Source: a virus. From it: DNA of 60,152 nt. A program made the translations under genes and the position numbers. Of the stretch, positions 38,529 through 45,892 are shown in pieces; within the stretch, counting starts at the first letter, position 1; each line of letters begins with the position of its first letter. The stretch covers positions 1-60,152 of the IMG/VR virus record IMGVR_UViG_3300044631_002033; one strand, written 5' to 3'. The notes beneath the pieces are model-generated. The model had not been told where the DNA came from. It searched no databases and was given only the letters and a program-made list of their open reading frames with translations.

Positions 38529-38669
38529 TTATTTATTGTTTAAGTTTAATGATACTTTATTGATATGATTTGTAAATTCTTCAATAGTTAAATCCCACTT
38601 CATTATGTTGCAAATTTTGCAACAAGGAACACAATTATCTTCCGTATAATGACCATTCTGCTTCACCAC
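38529..38669 (-). pseudogene. Remnant of an HNH endonuclease overlapping the thyX end
   Basis: In the frame one base off thyX, a stretch reads QNGHYTEDNCVPCCKICNIM, then KWDLTIEEFTNHINKV and stops. This is the C-terminal half of a phage HNH endonuclease (G-Y-T-E-D-N-x-V-P-C-C-K-x-C-N-x-M-K). No N-terminal half is present; upstream sequence is thyX in another frame. It could only start from a GTG at 38669 as a 46-residue peptide. Probably a decayed homing gene once inserted after thyX. Confidence 0.7.
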
Positions 38670-39294
38670 CTAATGCTTCATAGCAAGTGGGAAACTGTTC
38701 GGCAAAAACTGCTTTACACGCCTTAGCAATGTCCATATGCTCTTTCTGTGTTCCCGATTTTTCGCGGAGAGCAATGTATGTTATCCAGCTACGACAAGAA
38801 CCCGTCATATAAATGCGCGTAGGGGTCGCCAGAGGCAGTACAAAGCGAGCACACTCTTTGGCAATGCCGTGATCCAGAAGTTCTTTGTAGAGGCGCATAG
38901 AGTGTGCAAAATGGTCTTGGATCTTGCTCTGCAATGTCAGTTTCTCATACTCAGGAACATCATCAATCGAGTTCTGACGATTCTTAGTGTCTTGACGACG
39001 CAACTCTGGAATAGGAATATATTCAGAAATCAGAGAACTATCGGCATAACGCTGCGAAAATTCCTGGAATGTGAATGAACGATGACGCAAAATTTGAGCA
39101 GCAATACCACGGGTAGTTTCAATCTCCAAAGTCATAGTAGACTGCTCAAACACAGACCAATGATTATGCTTAATACAATAAGCAAGCAACTTGGCATAGT
39201 TCTCGTTGTCCTGATTAGCAGGATTAGAGACTCGTGCAATAAATGCCATTGTCTTTTCTGCATCTGGTGTTACGCTAATGAGTTTTACTGTCAT
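38635..39294 (-). CDS. thyX: Flavin-dependent thymidylate synthase ThyX
   Basis: Makes dTMP from dUMP with folate and FAD. The ThyX motif is RHRSFTFQEFSQRYA (RHR-x7-S), with further elements ISEYIPIPELRRQD and RFVLPLATPTRIYMTGSCRS. 219 aa, usual for phage ThyX. Start at MTVKLISVTPDAEK, ATGA overlap with the next upstream gene. The last codons overlap an HNH remnant in another frame. Confidence 0.95.
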   Translation of the reverse strand: MTVKLISVTPDAEKTMAFIARVSNPANQDNENYAKLLAYCIKHNHWSVFEQSTMTLEIETTRGIAAQILRHRSFTFQEFSQRYADSSLISEYIPIPELRRQDTKNRQNSIDDVPEYEKLTLQSKIQDHFAHSMRLYKELLDHGIAKECARFVLPLATPTRIYMTGSCRSWITYIALREKSGTQKEHMDIAKACKAVFAEQFPTCYEALGGEAEWSLYGR

Positions 39295-39464
39295 TTCTTT
39301 CCAAATCCTTTTGTTGTTTTTGCTTCTAGTTCTGCGAGTTCTTCTTTTACAAGTCGCAGTTGTTTTTTCATTTCTATAAGTTGCTCTGCTGAATATAAGT
39401 GGTCTTGTTTAGTCATTCTTTCAAGCAACTTTACAAGTTCTCTTGCTCTACTAGTCATCATCAT
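39291..39464 (-). CDS. Small conserved cyanophage coiled-coil protein (57 aa)
   Basis: Three in-frame ATGs at 39464-39456, then TSRARELVKLLERMTKQDHL, YSAEQLIEMKKQLRLVKEEL and the terminal KGFGKK. The helical, Leu-rich pattern with KGFGK end is a recurring small protein next to thyX in cyanophages. A shorter start at 39416 (MTKQDHL) is possible. ATGA overlap with thyX. Function unknown. Confidence 0.65.
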   Translation of the reverse strand: MMMTSRARELVKLLERMTKQDHLYSAEQLIEMKKQLRLVKEELAELEAKTTKGFGKK

Positions 39465-39618
39465 CCTCAAAAATTTCGTCGTAGTCTAAAATCTGTCTAT
39501 TTTTTCCATTTGGTTCTGTGTGGGGGTATGCAGAAACATCAGAATAAATCTCTGCCTTCAAAGAGTCTAGCAAAAGTTCTAGATTACGAACAATGAGTTT
39601 TAGTTTGTCTCTGTCCAT
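39451..39618 (-). CDS. Small acidic hypothetical protein (55 aa)
   Basis: MDRDKLKLIVRNLELLLDSL, then EIYSDVSAYPHTEPNGKN and the acidic end DYDEIFEDDDD. The poly-Asp codons (GATGATGATGAC) also supply the three ATG starts of the next gene. Function unknown. Confidence 0.65.
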   Translation of the reverse strand: MDRDKLKLIVRNLELLLDSLKAEIYSDVSAYPHTEPNGKNRQILDYDEIFEDDDD

Positions 39619-39648
39619 AAAATACCATTCTCTTGAGATATTTTAACA

Positions 39649-39679
39649 TAAAAAAAGGAGGGGATCAACCCTTCCTCAT
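39649..39679 (-). terminator. Rho-independent terminator
   Basis: Minus strand AGGAAGGG-TTGAT-CCCCTCCT with one mismatch, then TTTTTT. Ends the transcript of the gene at 39705-39857. Confidence 0.75.
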
Positions 39680-39704
39680 ATCAATCTTTACCATATTCAG
39701 TTCT

Positions 39705-39857
39705 TCAGTCGAATTTTGGGTCTATTCTACACTCTTTTGGTGAGATTTGTTTAATCTCCCAAATGAGATCATTACGAGTTTGTTTTGGCATCTCTGCTGT
39801 AAAAACTCGTTTGGAAATCAATTGTGCTTGCAGACAAGTTAAAATAAGTACTTCCAT
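39705..39857 (-). CDS. Small hypothetical protein (50 aa)
   Basis: 51-codon frame: MEVLILTCLQAQLISKRVFT, then KQTRNDLIWEIKQISPKEC. Supported by an upstream TATGAT-N4-TCAT promoter and a terminator directly downstream, making it a single-gene transcription unit. Function unknown. Confidence 0.65.
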   Translation of the reverse strand: MEVLILTCLQAQLISKRVFTAEMPKQTRNDLIWEIKQISPKECRIDPKFD

Positions 39858-39866
39858 AGATGAATG

Positions 39867-39880
39867 ATGAGAGTATCATA
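39867..39880 (-). promoter_or_regulatory. TATGAT-N4-TCAT promoter
   Basis: TATGAT (39875-39880), ACTC, TCAT. Same 14-base pattern as at 351-364. -35 box unclear. Confidence 0.55.
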
Positions 39881-39968
39881 CTCCCTTTCGCGGGTATTTA
39901 GTAAACTTTACTTATATAATACAATATAATTTTAGAAAACTTAATGCCTCAAAAATTTTGCCGGAAAA

Positions 39969-39989
39969 ATTTCCCCCGATCTGGGAAAT
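39969..39989 (-). terminator. Terminator hairpin
   Basis: ATTTCCC-AGATCGG-GGGAAAT followed by TTTTCC on the minus strand, starting at the stop codon of the gene at 39989-40342. Confidence 0.7.
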
Positions 39990-40342
39990 CACTTTCGCTT
40001 TTTCTTTTCAGGTGATTTATATCCCCAGAGTTTTGGGTTGATTCTACCATACCCAAAACTCATGCTCTGCAGGTTCTCACGAAATTTATCCCAGTACATA
40101 TCAAACAAACGAATTTTTGTTCCCCTAGTAAGGTCAAAACAAATTTTATTATCTACAACATATTCAATAATATATGCATCGTTCGGTGCTTCTTTAGTAC
40201 AAACATCATCATACGAACCATTTTCAATCATAATTTCACAACCGTAGCGTGACTTACAGGTTTCTCTCTCTGCTGATGTCCAATGGTCCATATGCTTTTC
40301 CCGTGTTTTATCAATAACTTGACTCACGAACGTCCTCCCCAT
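39989..40342 (-). CDS. Conserved cyanophage hypothetical protein (117 aa)
   Basis: MGRTFVSQVIDKTREKHMDH, CKSRYGCEIMIENGSYDDVC, DLTRGTKIRLFDMYWDKFRE, basic end SPEKKKRK. Seen in T4-like cyanophages but of unknown function. Overlaps the upstream DUF6433-like gene by 19 bases. Confidence 0.7.
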   Translation of the reverse strand: MGRTFVSQVIDKTREKHMDHWTSAERETCKSRYGCEIMIENGSYDDVCTKEAPNDAYIIEYVVDNKICFDLTRGTKIRLFDMYWDKFRENLQSMSFGYGRINPKLWGYKSPEKKKRK

Positions 40343-40938
40343 GAAATATCTGGATATGCTTCTACAACAACTTCTTTTGTAATCTTATACTTTTCACCAA
40401 GCTTTTTATCTTTTACAAGACAAATAATTTCTGCTTCAAGTGGATGAAGTCCTTGAAGAAGATTGATGAACATTGATTCTCTACGAATGTTGTTAAGACC
40501 ATCATTACCACCTTTGATAAAGTGATAGAAGTTCTTATATTCTTTACGAATTGTAGTGTGTCCTTGTTTATCAGTAGACCCTAGAGAGAAGGATCCAGTT
40601 TCATGCATTCTGCGAACTTCTTCTGTAATCTTTGTAGAGAGATTGCCAGAATGGACAGTTTGGTCTTCAAATGCAGAATATGGTACTGGTCCTTCAGGTA
40701 GCATTGAAATTATACTCTCATCAAAGTTCCAAATCATAATCGATTTGATTGAAAGATCCTCATATTTTTTGAAGAGTTCTACCTTTTTAGCGTTAGACCT
40801 TTGGCGCGAAATCAGGTCTAATACTTCAAAAATAAAAGGATTTTTTGGTAAATTGTCAACCGCCGTAGCTGGAGTAGTTTTCTTTGCCTGAACTACTTTT
40901 GCTTTTGTTGCTGCCTTTTTTGTTGTTGTCGTTGTCAT
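40324..40938 (-). CDS. DUF6433-like cyanophage protein (204 aa)
   Basis: Thr/Lys/Ala-rich N-terminus (MTTTTTKKAATKAKVVQAKK) then a conserved core: NPFIFEVLDLISRQRSNAKK, FYHFIKGGNDGLNNIRRESM, FINLLQGLHPLEAEIICLVK. This core occurs in almost all T4-like cyanophages. Function unknown; possibly nucleic-acid binding given the basic tail. Confidence 0.75.
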   Translation of the reverse strand: MTTTTTKKAATKAKVVQAKKTTPATAVDNLPKNPFIFEVLDLISRQRSNAKKVELFKKYEDLSIKSIMIWNFDESIISMLPEGPVPYSAFEDQTVHSGNLSTKITEEVRRMHETGSFSLGSTDKQGHTTIRKEYKNFYHFIKGGNDGLNNIRRESMFINLLQGLHPLEAEIICLVKDKKLGEKYKITKEVVVEAYPDISWGGRS

Positions 40939-40975
40939 ATGAATTCAAAATCTAAAATGATTATACAGTATTTAG

Positions 40976-41206
40976 TTATTCTTCCTCATCTTCATCTTCA
41001 TAGTCTTCAAAGTAATCAGGATTAAAACTGATTGCTAAAACTTCATCAGGGATTACATTACCTTTGCTGTCAAAGAATTCTGGATGAAGTTTTGGACGAT
41101 CCTGATAATTCATCATGTATTCTCTGGCAACCCAACCAGTTACAATCCCCACTACAAGAAACAATATGGTTAAAAAACAACCGAAAACTAGACTAGTTGC
41201 TAACAT
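40976..41206 (-). CDS. Conserved cyanophage membrane protein (76 aa)
   Basis: One transmembrane helix (VFGCFLTILFLVVGIVTGWV), then EYMMNYQDRPKLHPEFFDSK and an acidic end (DYFEDYEDEDEEE). Recognised from T4-like cyanophages; function unknown. Shine-Dalgarno GGAG eight bases before ATG. Preceded by a 190-base structured leader. Confidence 0.8.
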   Translation of the reverse strand: MLATSLVFGCFLTILFLVVGIVTGWVAREYMMNYQDRPKLHPEFFDSKGNVIPDEVLAISFNPDYFEDYEDEDEEE

Positions 41207-41397
41207 TTCTTTTTCTCCGGGAAACTACTTTTCTTTTCCTTGACATAAAGGAAAATTCAAAATAGATGGTTACTTCCCGATTCAGAAAGCAAACCATCTT
41301 TTCAAAGATGATATGGAAGGGCTGAGTTTGCTTTCTTTTACCTCCATGAAGAATAAGTTCAATACCACGATTTCTGTGGTCTTCCTTTTTATTTATG
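41207..41397 (-). promoter_or_regulatory. Structured 5' leader with alternative stems
   Basis: No convincing gene. It holds an 11-bp inverted repeat (AGAAAGCAAAC at 41336-41326 with GTTTGCTTTCT at 41294-41284 on the minus strand) enclosing a 6-7-bp hairpin (41295-41310). GATGGTT (41298-41292) can pair instead with AACCATC (41271-41265), and CGGGAA (41279-41274) with TTCCCG (41223-41218), next to the Shine-Dalgarno. TTTTCCTT-TATGTC-AAGGAAAA forms another hairpin near 41233-41254. A CATAAATA late-type box is at 41390-41397. Confidence 0.55.
41390..41397 (-). promoter_or_regulatory. Late promoter candidate CATAAATA
   Basis: NATAAATA match directly after the glutaredoxin stop, at the head of the structured leader. 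Confidence 0.5.
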
Positions 41398-41640
41398 TCA
41401 AGATTTGATGATTTGTTGTTCCTTGAGGAATTTGATTGTGTCAACGGATCCTCCTAATTTTTTATCATCACAGACAACTTGTGGAAATGTAGAGTCATTA
41501 CCAAACTCAGCATAAAACTCATCTTTGGTAAAATGCTCATTCAAATTATAAACCACAAAGTTACTTCCTGTCAACTCTAACACTTGTTTAACCTTATAGC
41601 AATAGGGGCAATTTTCTTTGGAATATACTGTGAAATTCAT
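41398..41640 (-). CDS. nrdC: Glutaredoxin
   Basis: CPYC redox site at residues 11-14 (SKENCPYCYKVKQVLEL), cis-Pro in STFPQVVCDD, then KKLGGSVDTIKFL. 80 aa. Reduces ribonucleotide reductase or other targets with glutathione. Typical cyanophage auxiliary gene. A TATAAATT late-like box (41662-41669) and a terminator lie upstream. The nrdC symbol follows T4 usage for the thioredoxin/glutaredoxin gene and is tentative. Confidence 0.9.
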   Translation of the reverse strand: MNFTVYSKENCPYCYKVKQVLELTGSNFVVYNLNEHFTKDEFYAEFGNDSTFPQVVCDDKKLGGSVDTIKFLKEQQIIKS

Positions 41641-41673
41641 AGTTTGTTATAATTTTATAATAATTTATAATAG

Positions 41674-41698
41674 AAAAAAAGGAGGGTTTAAACCCTCC
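41674..41698 (-). terminator. Strong Rho-independent terminator
   Basis: GGAGGGTTTAAACCCTCC, a perfect 18-base palindrome, followed by seven T on the minus strand. Confidence 0.85.
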
Positions 41699-41772
41699 CC
41701 ATTAACCACCAACTTACCTCTCCCACCACAGAGAGGATCTTTCATTCTCAAAGATACAAAGATTTGAAAGAC
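41674..41772 (-). ncRNA. Candidate small RNA (~100 nt)
   Basis: A consensus promoter (41779-41807) and a strong terminator (41674-41698) bracket about 100 bases. The RNA would contain CCTCTC-loop-GAGAGG (41717-41736) and the terminator hairpin. The only frame is a 26-codon ORF (MKDPLCGGRGKL) that runs through the terminator stem, so coding is unlikely. Alternatively it is an attenuated leader of glutaredoxin. Confidence 0.5.
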
Positions 41773-41778
41773 TTGAAT

Positions 41779-41807
41779 ATTATAAGGTATTTTGAGTCAG
41801 GTGTCAA
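41779..41807 (-). promoter_or_regulatory. Consensus host-type promoter
   Basis: TTGACA (41802-41807), 17 bases, TATAAT (41779-41784). The -35 box contains the stop of the gene at 41804. Confidence 0.9.
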
Positions 41808-42172
41808 GCAGGTTGAAGACTGGCAATGTACTCTTGACAAGCAACAATGTCTGCCTCCAATGCTTCAATTTGCTCTTGAATTTGAGTGTACTGTTCAGTC
41901 TCTTCTTCAAGAGTTGCAAGGTTTTCTTGAAGTTGTGAAAGATACTCATTATTATTAGCAATTCTTGCCTCGTGAGCAGCAATGTCACCCTCTACAGTAT
42001 AAGGATCTGGAACAGGATGAGTAATTGTTGCTTCAATCTCATAATCATTTCCGTGCTCTGCAATGAGAGCATCAACTTCCTCAAGAGTATACCCAGTTTG
42101 ATTATTACTATCTGTAGTCAAATAGTAAAGATGTGCCAAAGGTAATGTGAGTGTTGTCGTTTCAGTTGCCAT
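41804..42172 (-). CDS. Coiled-coil hypothetical protein (122 aa)
   Basis: Residues 1-55 are mixed (LPLAHLYYLTTDSNNQTGYT, LEEVDALIAEHGNDYEI). Residues 65-120 form a long acidic coiled coil (NEYLSQLQENLATLEEETEQ, IQEQIEALEADIVACQEYIA). No family recognised. It follows the glycan locus with its own late-like box (42191-42202). Confidence 0.7.
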   Translation of the reverse strand: MATETTTLTLPLAHLYYLTTDSNNQTGYTLEEVDALIAEHGNDYEIEATITHPVPDPYTVEGDIAAHEARIANNNEYLSQLQENLATLEEETEQYTQIQEQIEALEADIVACQEYIASLQPA

Positions 42173-42190
42173 AATTCGTAATGTTTTTTC

Positions 42191-42202
42191 TATTTATTTA
42201 TC
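42191..42202 (-). promoter_or_regulatory. Late promoter candidate(s) GATAAATAAATA
   Basis: Two overlapping NATAAATA matches 19-30 bases before the ATG at 42172. Confidence 0.5.
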
Positions 42203-42953
42203 AATAGGTTAGATGTTGAAGTGCTACTTTATGTTGTTCGGTAATTAAGAAAGGTTGTGAAGAAACTTTTTGAAAGACTTCAAAAATATCATTACGATTT
42301 GTTTTCCAGTGATGCCCACCACCATCATTTCTTTGTTGGAAACTCGTCCTTTCTTGATGCCTTGTCACCATTGTTTCAAAATCGAAACGATGTAAATGAG
42401 CAATGTATAAGTCCCGATGATAATTATTGTTTCTACCTTTGAGACTATGAAATCCCCAATTCCATTCAAGAGGAACCTTACTGATTAAGGTTTTATCTTC
42501 TGCAGCATCCTTGTACCAAAAATTTCTTTTCTCAAAAATACAATCACCAGGAGAAAGTGCTAACTCATTTTGAGTATCTTGAATCACACTATAACCACTA
42601 CAAGTCGCATACAAATCATCACCTTGAACAAAATCATTTAGAGTTTCATTCAAAGGTTTCTCAAGAGAATATAAAATCTCATCACTTTCAGCAAAAATTA
42701 CACATTCATATTCTCGAAGAAGTTCTCTTTGAAAATCTTGTGCGGTTTTAACTAACCATTCGTGGTCATTGACATATTCGTTTGAAACCAGACGAACATT
42801 CACTGGAAGATTTGATGTAGAACCATCCGTAGAAGAATGGTCTAGGACATAAATGTCTTCATTCGCAAAGTATTGTTGATAGTGTCTCAACCAAATTGGT
42901 AGAAAAATACTTTCATTTTTAACTGTGGTGAAAACAGCACACTTTTTTTTCAT
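42201..42953 (-). CDS. Glycosyltransferase, family 2/92-like (250 aa)
   Basis: KKCAVFTTVKNESIFLPIWL cut as CAVFTTVKNES, then DHSSTDGS and CVIFAESDEILY (DxD-like) are typical of GT-A transferases of the Glyco_tranf_2_4 or GT92 type; HLHRFDFETMVTRHQER is near the end. Soluble, no membrane segment. Last gene of the glycan locus; ATGA overlap with glf. Confidence 0.75.
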   Translation of the reverse strand: MKKKCAVFTTVKNESIFLPIWLRHYQQYFANEDIYVLDHSSTDGSTSNLPVNVRLVSNEYVNDHEWLVKTAQDFQRELLREYECVIFAESDEILYSLEKPLNETLNDFVQGDDLYATCSGYSVIQDTQNELALSPGDCIFEKRNFWYKDAAEDKTLISKVPLEWNWGFHSLKGRNNNYHRDLYIAHLHRFDFETMVTRHQERTSFQQRNDGGGHHWKTNRNDIFEVFQKVSSQPFLITEQHKVALQHLTY

Positions 42954-44035
42954 TTACAATCTCCAAACTTATTCATTGCGGACTTAATCACAGTGTCCAT
43001 ATCCATATACTTATACTCAGCAAGTCTACCACCAAATATAAAGTTTGTCAAAGAAGATGATTTATTTTTATAGTTTTCATAAATCATTTGATTTCTTTTA
43101 TCGTTAATTGGATAATAAGGAATCATTCCTTCTTGATATTCTTGTGGATACTCATAAGTAATCACAGTTTTTGATGATTGGGTCTTTTCAAAATGCTTGT
43201 GCTCTAGGATTCTTGTGTGAGCAACTTCACTGTCGCAATAATTAATCACAGCATTGCCTTGAAAATTGTCAGTATCTTTAATTTGATGCTCAAATCTCAA
43301 TGAACGATACTCAAGTTTCCCAAACTCGTAATCAAAGAACTCATCAATACAACCAGTATAAACAACTTGGTTTGCTAGTGAATTGAAGTGATTTCTATTC
43401 GAAAGATAATCGATATTCAACTGAACTTCAATACCATCAAGCATCTTTTGTATCATTGAAGTGTAACCACCGATGGGTATTCCCTGATAAGTATCGTTAA
43501 AATAATTATTGTTAAAAGTAAATCTTAATGGAAGTCTTTTGATAATAAAAGATGGTAATTCTGTTGCAGATTTACCCCACTGCTTTTCGGTATAACCTTT
43601 AATAAGAGTTTGATAAATGTCCTGTCCTACAAGGGATAATGCTTGCTCTTCAAGATTTGTTGGAGTTCCTTGAAACTTTTGTTGTTCTATAATTTCTTTT
43701 GCCTGGGATGGGGTTGTAACACCCCACAACTCATAGAAGGTATTCATATTAAAAGGAAGTGAATATAATTTTCCTTTTGAATATGCTTTAGGTGAATTGA
43801 TATAGTTGTTGAATTCAGTAAAACGATTGATAAAGTTCCAGACTACTTTGTTGTTTGTGTGAAAAATATGAGCACCATATTTGTGAATGTTTATTCCTTC
43901 TACATTTTCAGTATAGCAATTACCACCAATATGAGGTCTCTTATCAATCACTAAACAAGACCTGCCAGAATCAGTGGCAAGTCTTGCAAATGTGACACCA
44001 AATAATCCAGCACCAACAATTAGATAATCATACAA
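42950..44035 (-). CDS. glf: UDP-galactopyranose mutase
   Basis: Flavoenzyme that converts UDP-galactopyranose to UDP-galactofuranose. FAD motif DYLIVGAGLFGVTFA, IDKRPHIGGNCYTE, HKYGAHIFHTNN, FNMNTFYELWG, YTEKQWGKSATELP, and C-terminal FGGRLAEYKYMDMDTV. 361 aa, normal length. It implies that the neighbouring transferases build a glycan with galactofuranose, either on the virion or on the host surface. Confidence 0.95.
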   Translation of the reverse strand: MYDYLIVGAGLFGVTFARLATDSGRSCLVIDKRPHIGGNCYTENVEGINIHKYGAHIFHTNNKVVWNFINRFTEFNNYINSPKAYSKGKLYSLPFNMNTFYELWGVTTPSQAKEIIEQQKFQGTPTNLEEQALSLVGQDIYQTLIKGYTEKQWGKSATELPSFIIKRLPLRFTFNNNYFNDTYQGIPIGGYTSMIQKMLDGIEVQLNIDYLSNRNHFNSLANQVVYTGCIDEFFDYEFGKLEYRSLRFEHQIKDTDNFQGNAVINYCDSEVAHTRILEHKHFEKTQSSKTVITYEYPQEYQEGMIPYYPINDKRNQMIYENYKNKSSSLTNFIFGGRLAEYKYMDMDTVIKSAMNKFGDCK

Positions 44036-45892
44036 TCAACCTTTCCTCCAAAGTTGTTTTGAGAATTGAACCCAATCTTGAACTCTGGTGTCCCAACTGT
44101 AATACTGATTGCATACTTTTACCTGAAGAGTATTATCAAACTTACCTTCACGATACTCGGTAATCGTTCTCTTGAGTTCTCTTGCAAATCGTTCAATATG
44201 TTTTTGACGATCAGGAATAAAACCATACTGTCGTGCAAAACCTAGACCAGTTTCGGGAAGTGCAGCAAGATTACTAGAAAGAACAGAACATCCAGCACAC
44301 AATGCTTCAATCATAGAAATACAGGAGGTTTCCATAAAGTATGTTGGATAGGCAAAGATGTGAGTATTCATCAGTTGCTCTCTCACTTTAGAATTATTCG
44401 TGCGAGTATGACGAACAACTCTCTTATCCTCATTTGCAAGTTTCAAGCAATAACGAAGGAATTGTTGTTCTTGCTCATTAACGTGTGAGTATTCATAAGT
44501 TTGTAGACCTTGATGATACTGTTTGATTCTTTCGTCAGGATCAATCTCGTGGAAAACGTGAAGTTCAATATCTTCTTCTGGAATAAGTCTAAGTGATTCC
44601 AAAAGAATATCAAGACCACGAATGGGATTTGAATGAAACATCAAGTTAAGTTTGTTTCCTTCTGGTTTCTTGTGAGGTTCAAATGGTTGTGTTGCATTCT
44701 TAAGTACATAACACTTCTCTGCGGGCAGTTGGAACCTTTCCATAAACCTTTCATACTGCCAATCAGACACGAATACATATGCCTTAAAATGTTTTAAGAA
44801 CTGCTTGTCCAGTAGTGTCTCAAGACCATCTTCCATATGATGCATATGCACCCAAACTAGATTTGAACTGTCTGGGGACAAAGTATTATCACCTGGAAGA
44901 ACACACCAATGCCAATCGGCAAGATCTGGTGCAGCAGGCAAAACCAAGTCCTGCCAAGCACGACCCATAAGTTCCGTACCACCAACTCCATCAGGATTTA
45001 AAGTTGCTTCCAGAAGAGGAGGCATATTATTATGTAAATATTCTGGTTTTGTAACTACTGTTTCCGTCATTTCATAAAACTCCTGTGAAAATGTTTTCGT
45101 TATAACTCTTCTTAAATCTTCTGGAAAATTTAAAAAGTTATAGTTGTGAAATTTTTTGTTTTCGTGCTTTCTATTTAAAATATCAGTTTTGTTTTGAATA
45201 GCATCTTGAATACTTTGCTGATTATTTACTTCACCATTATTAAATTCTTGGTGTGCATAAGAGTTCAACTTATCTTGAATTTGTTTGATGCCACCAAAGA
45301 ATGTGAAGTGCCATCCAGCATTCTCAAAGAAAGGAAACTCATAAGAACGACCTCTCAAAAAGTCTGCATCAGTTTTAGATGCGGTCTCAACATTCGTGAA
45401 TACAGTTCCACCCCAAGTGCTGTTCTCGTAAGTGAAGAAATTATAATAGAAGTTATCACATCTCGCAAGAGCAAGTTTGTTCTCGGGAAGTCCATTTTGT
45501 TTGAGATGTTGAATCAATTCCTTGCGGGGAATCTCATCAGCATCACTCAACATAAACAAATCATCAGGAGAGAAGTTCTTAAGACCCTCTAGTATGTGAT
45601 TTCTTTGACCTCTCTCTAGTTTCCAGAACCCAGATTCAAAATTACATTCTTTTTTATTTGAGAAATCATAATCACTAATATCTGGTTCGTAATGAACTGA
45701 AATGATTTTAGAACGAAGTTCTTCATCAAACTCATTAATGATTTGATTAAGATAATATGGTTTTTCTTTACCAGAGTGTGTGTAATTACATTCACTAATG
45801 ATAAAATAATCTACAGTATCTCGTAAGTATTCTAATCTTAATTTAAGAATATCAAATTCATTAAAGAATGAAAATCCATCTATAACTTTCAT
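44036..45892 (-). CDS. Two-domain glycosyltransferase (GT17-like plus GT4-like, 618 aa)
   Basis: Residues 1-270 resemble GT17: VIDGFSFFNEFDILKLRLEY, SECNYTHSGKEKPYY, LSDADEIPRKELI. Residues 290-618 are a GT-B, family 4-like transferase: MFHSNPIRGLDILLESLRLI, YPTYFMETSCISMIEALCAG (E-x7-E pattern), NLAALPETGLG. Two enzyme halves in one chain suggest successive sugar additions. One-base gap to glf. Confidence 0.8.
   Translation of the reverse strand: MKVIDGFSFFNEFDILKLRLEYLRDTVDYFIISECNYTHSGKEKPYYLNQIINEFDEELRSKIISVHYEPDISDYDFSNKKECNFESGFWKLERGQRNHILEGLKNFSPDDLFMLSDADEIPRKELIQHLKQNGLPENKLALARCDNFYYNFFTYENSTWGGTVFTNVETASKTDADFLRGRSYEFPFFENAGWHFTFFGGIKQIQDKLNSYAHQEFNNGEVNNQQSIQDAIQNKTDILNRKHENKKFHNYNFLNFPEDLRRVITKTFSQEFYEMTETVVTKPEYLHNNMPPLLEATLNPDGVGGTELMGRAWQDLVLPAAPDLADWHWCVLPGDNTLSPDSSNLVWVHMHHMEDGLETLLDKQFLKHFKAYVFVSDWQYERFMERFQLPAEKCYVLKNATQPFEPHKKPEGNKLNLMFHSNPIRGLDILLESLRLIPEEDIELHVFHEIDPDERIKQYHQGLQTYEYSHVNEQEQQFLRYCLKLANEDKRVVRHTRTNNSKVREQLMNTHIFAYPTYFMETSCISMIEALCAGCSVLSSNLAALPETGLGFARQYGFIPDRQKHIERFARELKRTITEYREGKFDNTLQVKVCNQYYSWDTRVQDWVQFSKQLWRKG

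Noticed and set aside
41193-41444. An 83-codon minus-strand frame across the glutaredoxin/membrane-protein junction
   Set aside because: Overlaps both real genes, has no Shine-Dalgarno at its start, and the region is better explained as a structured RNA leader.
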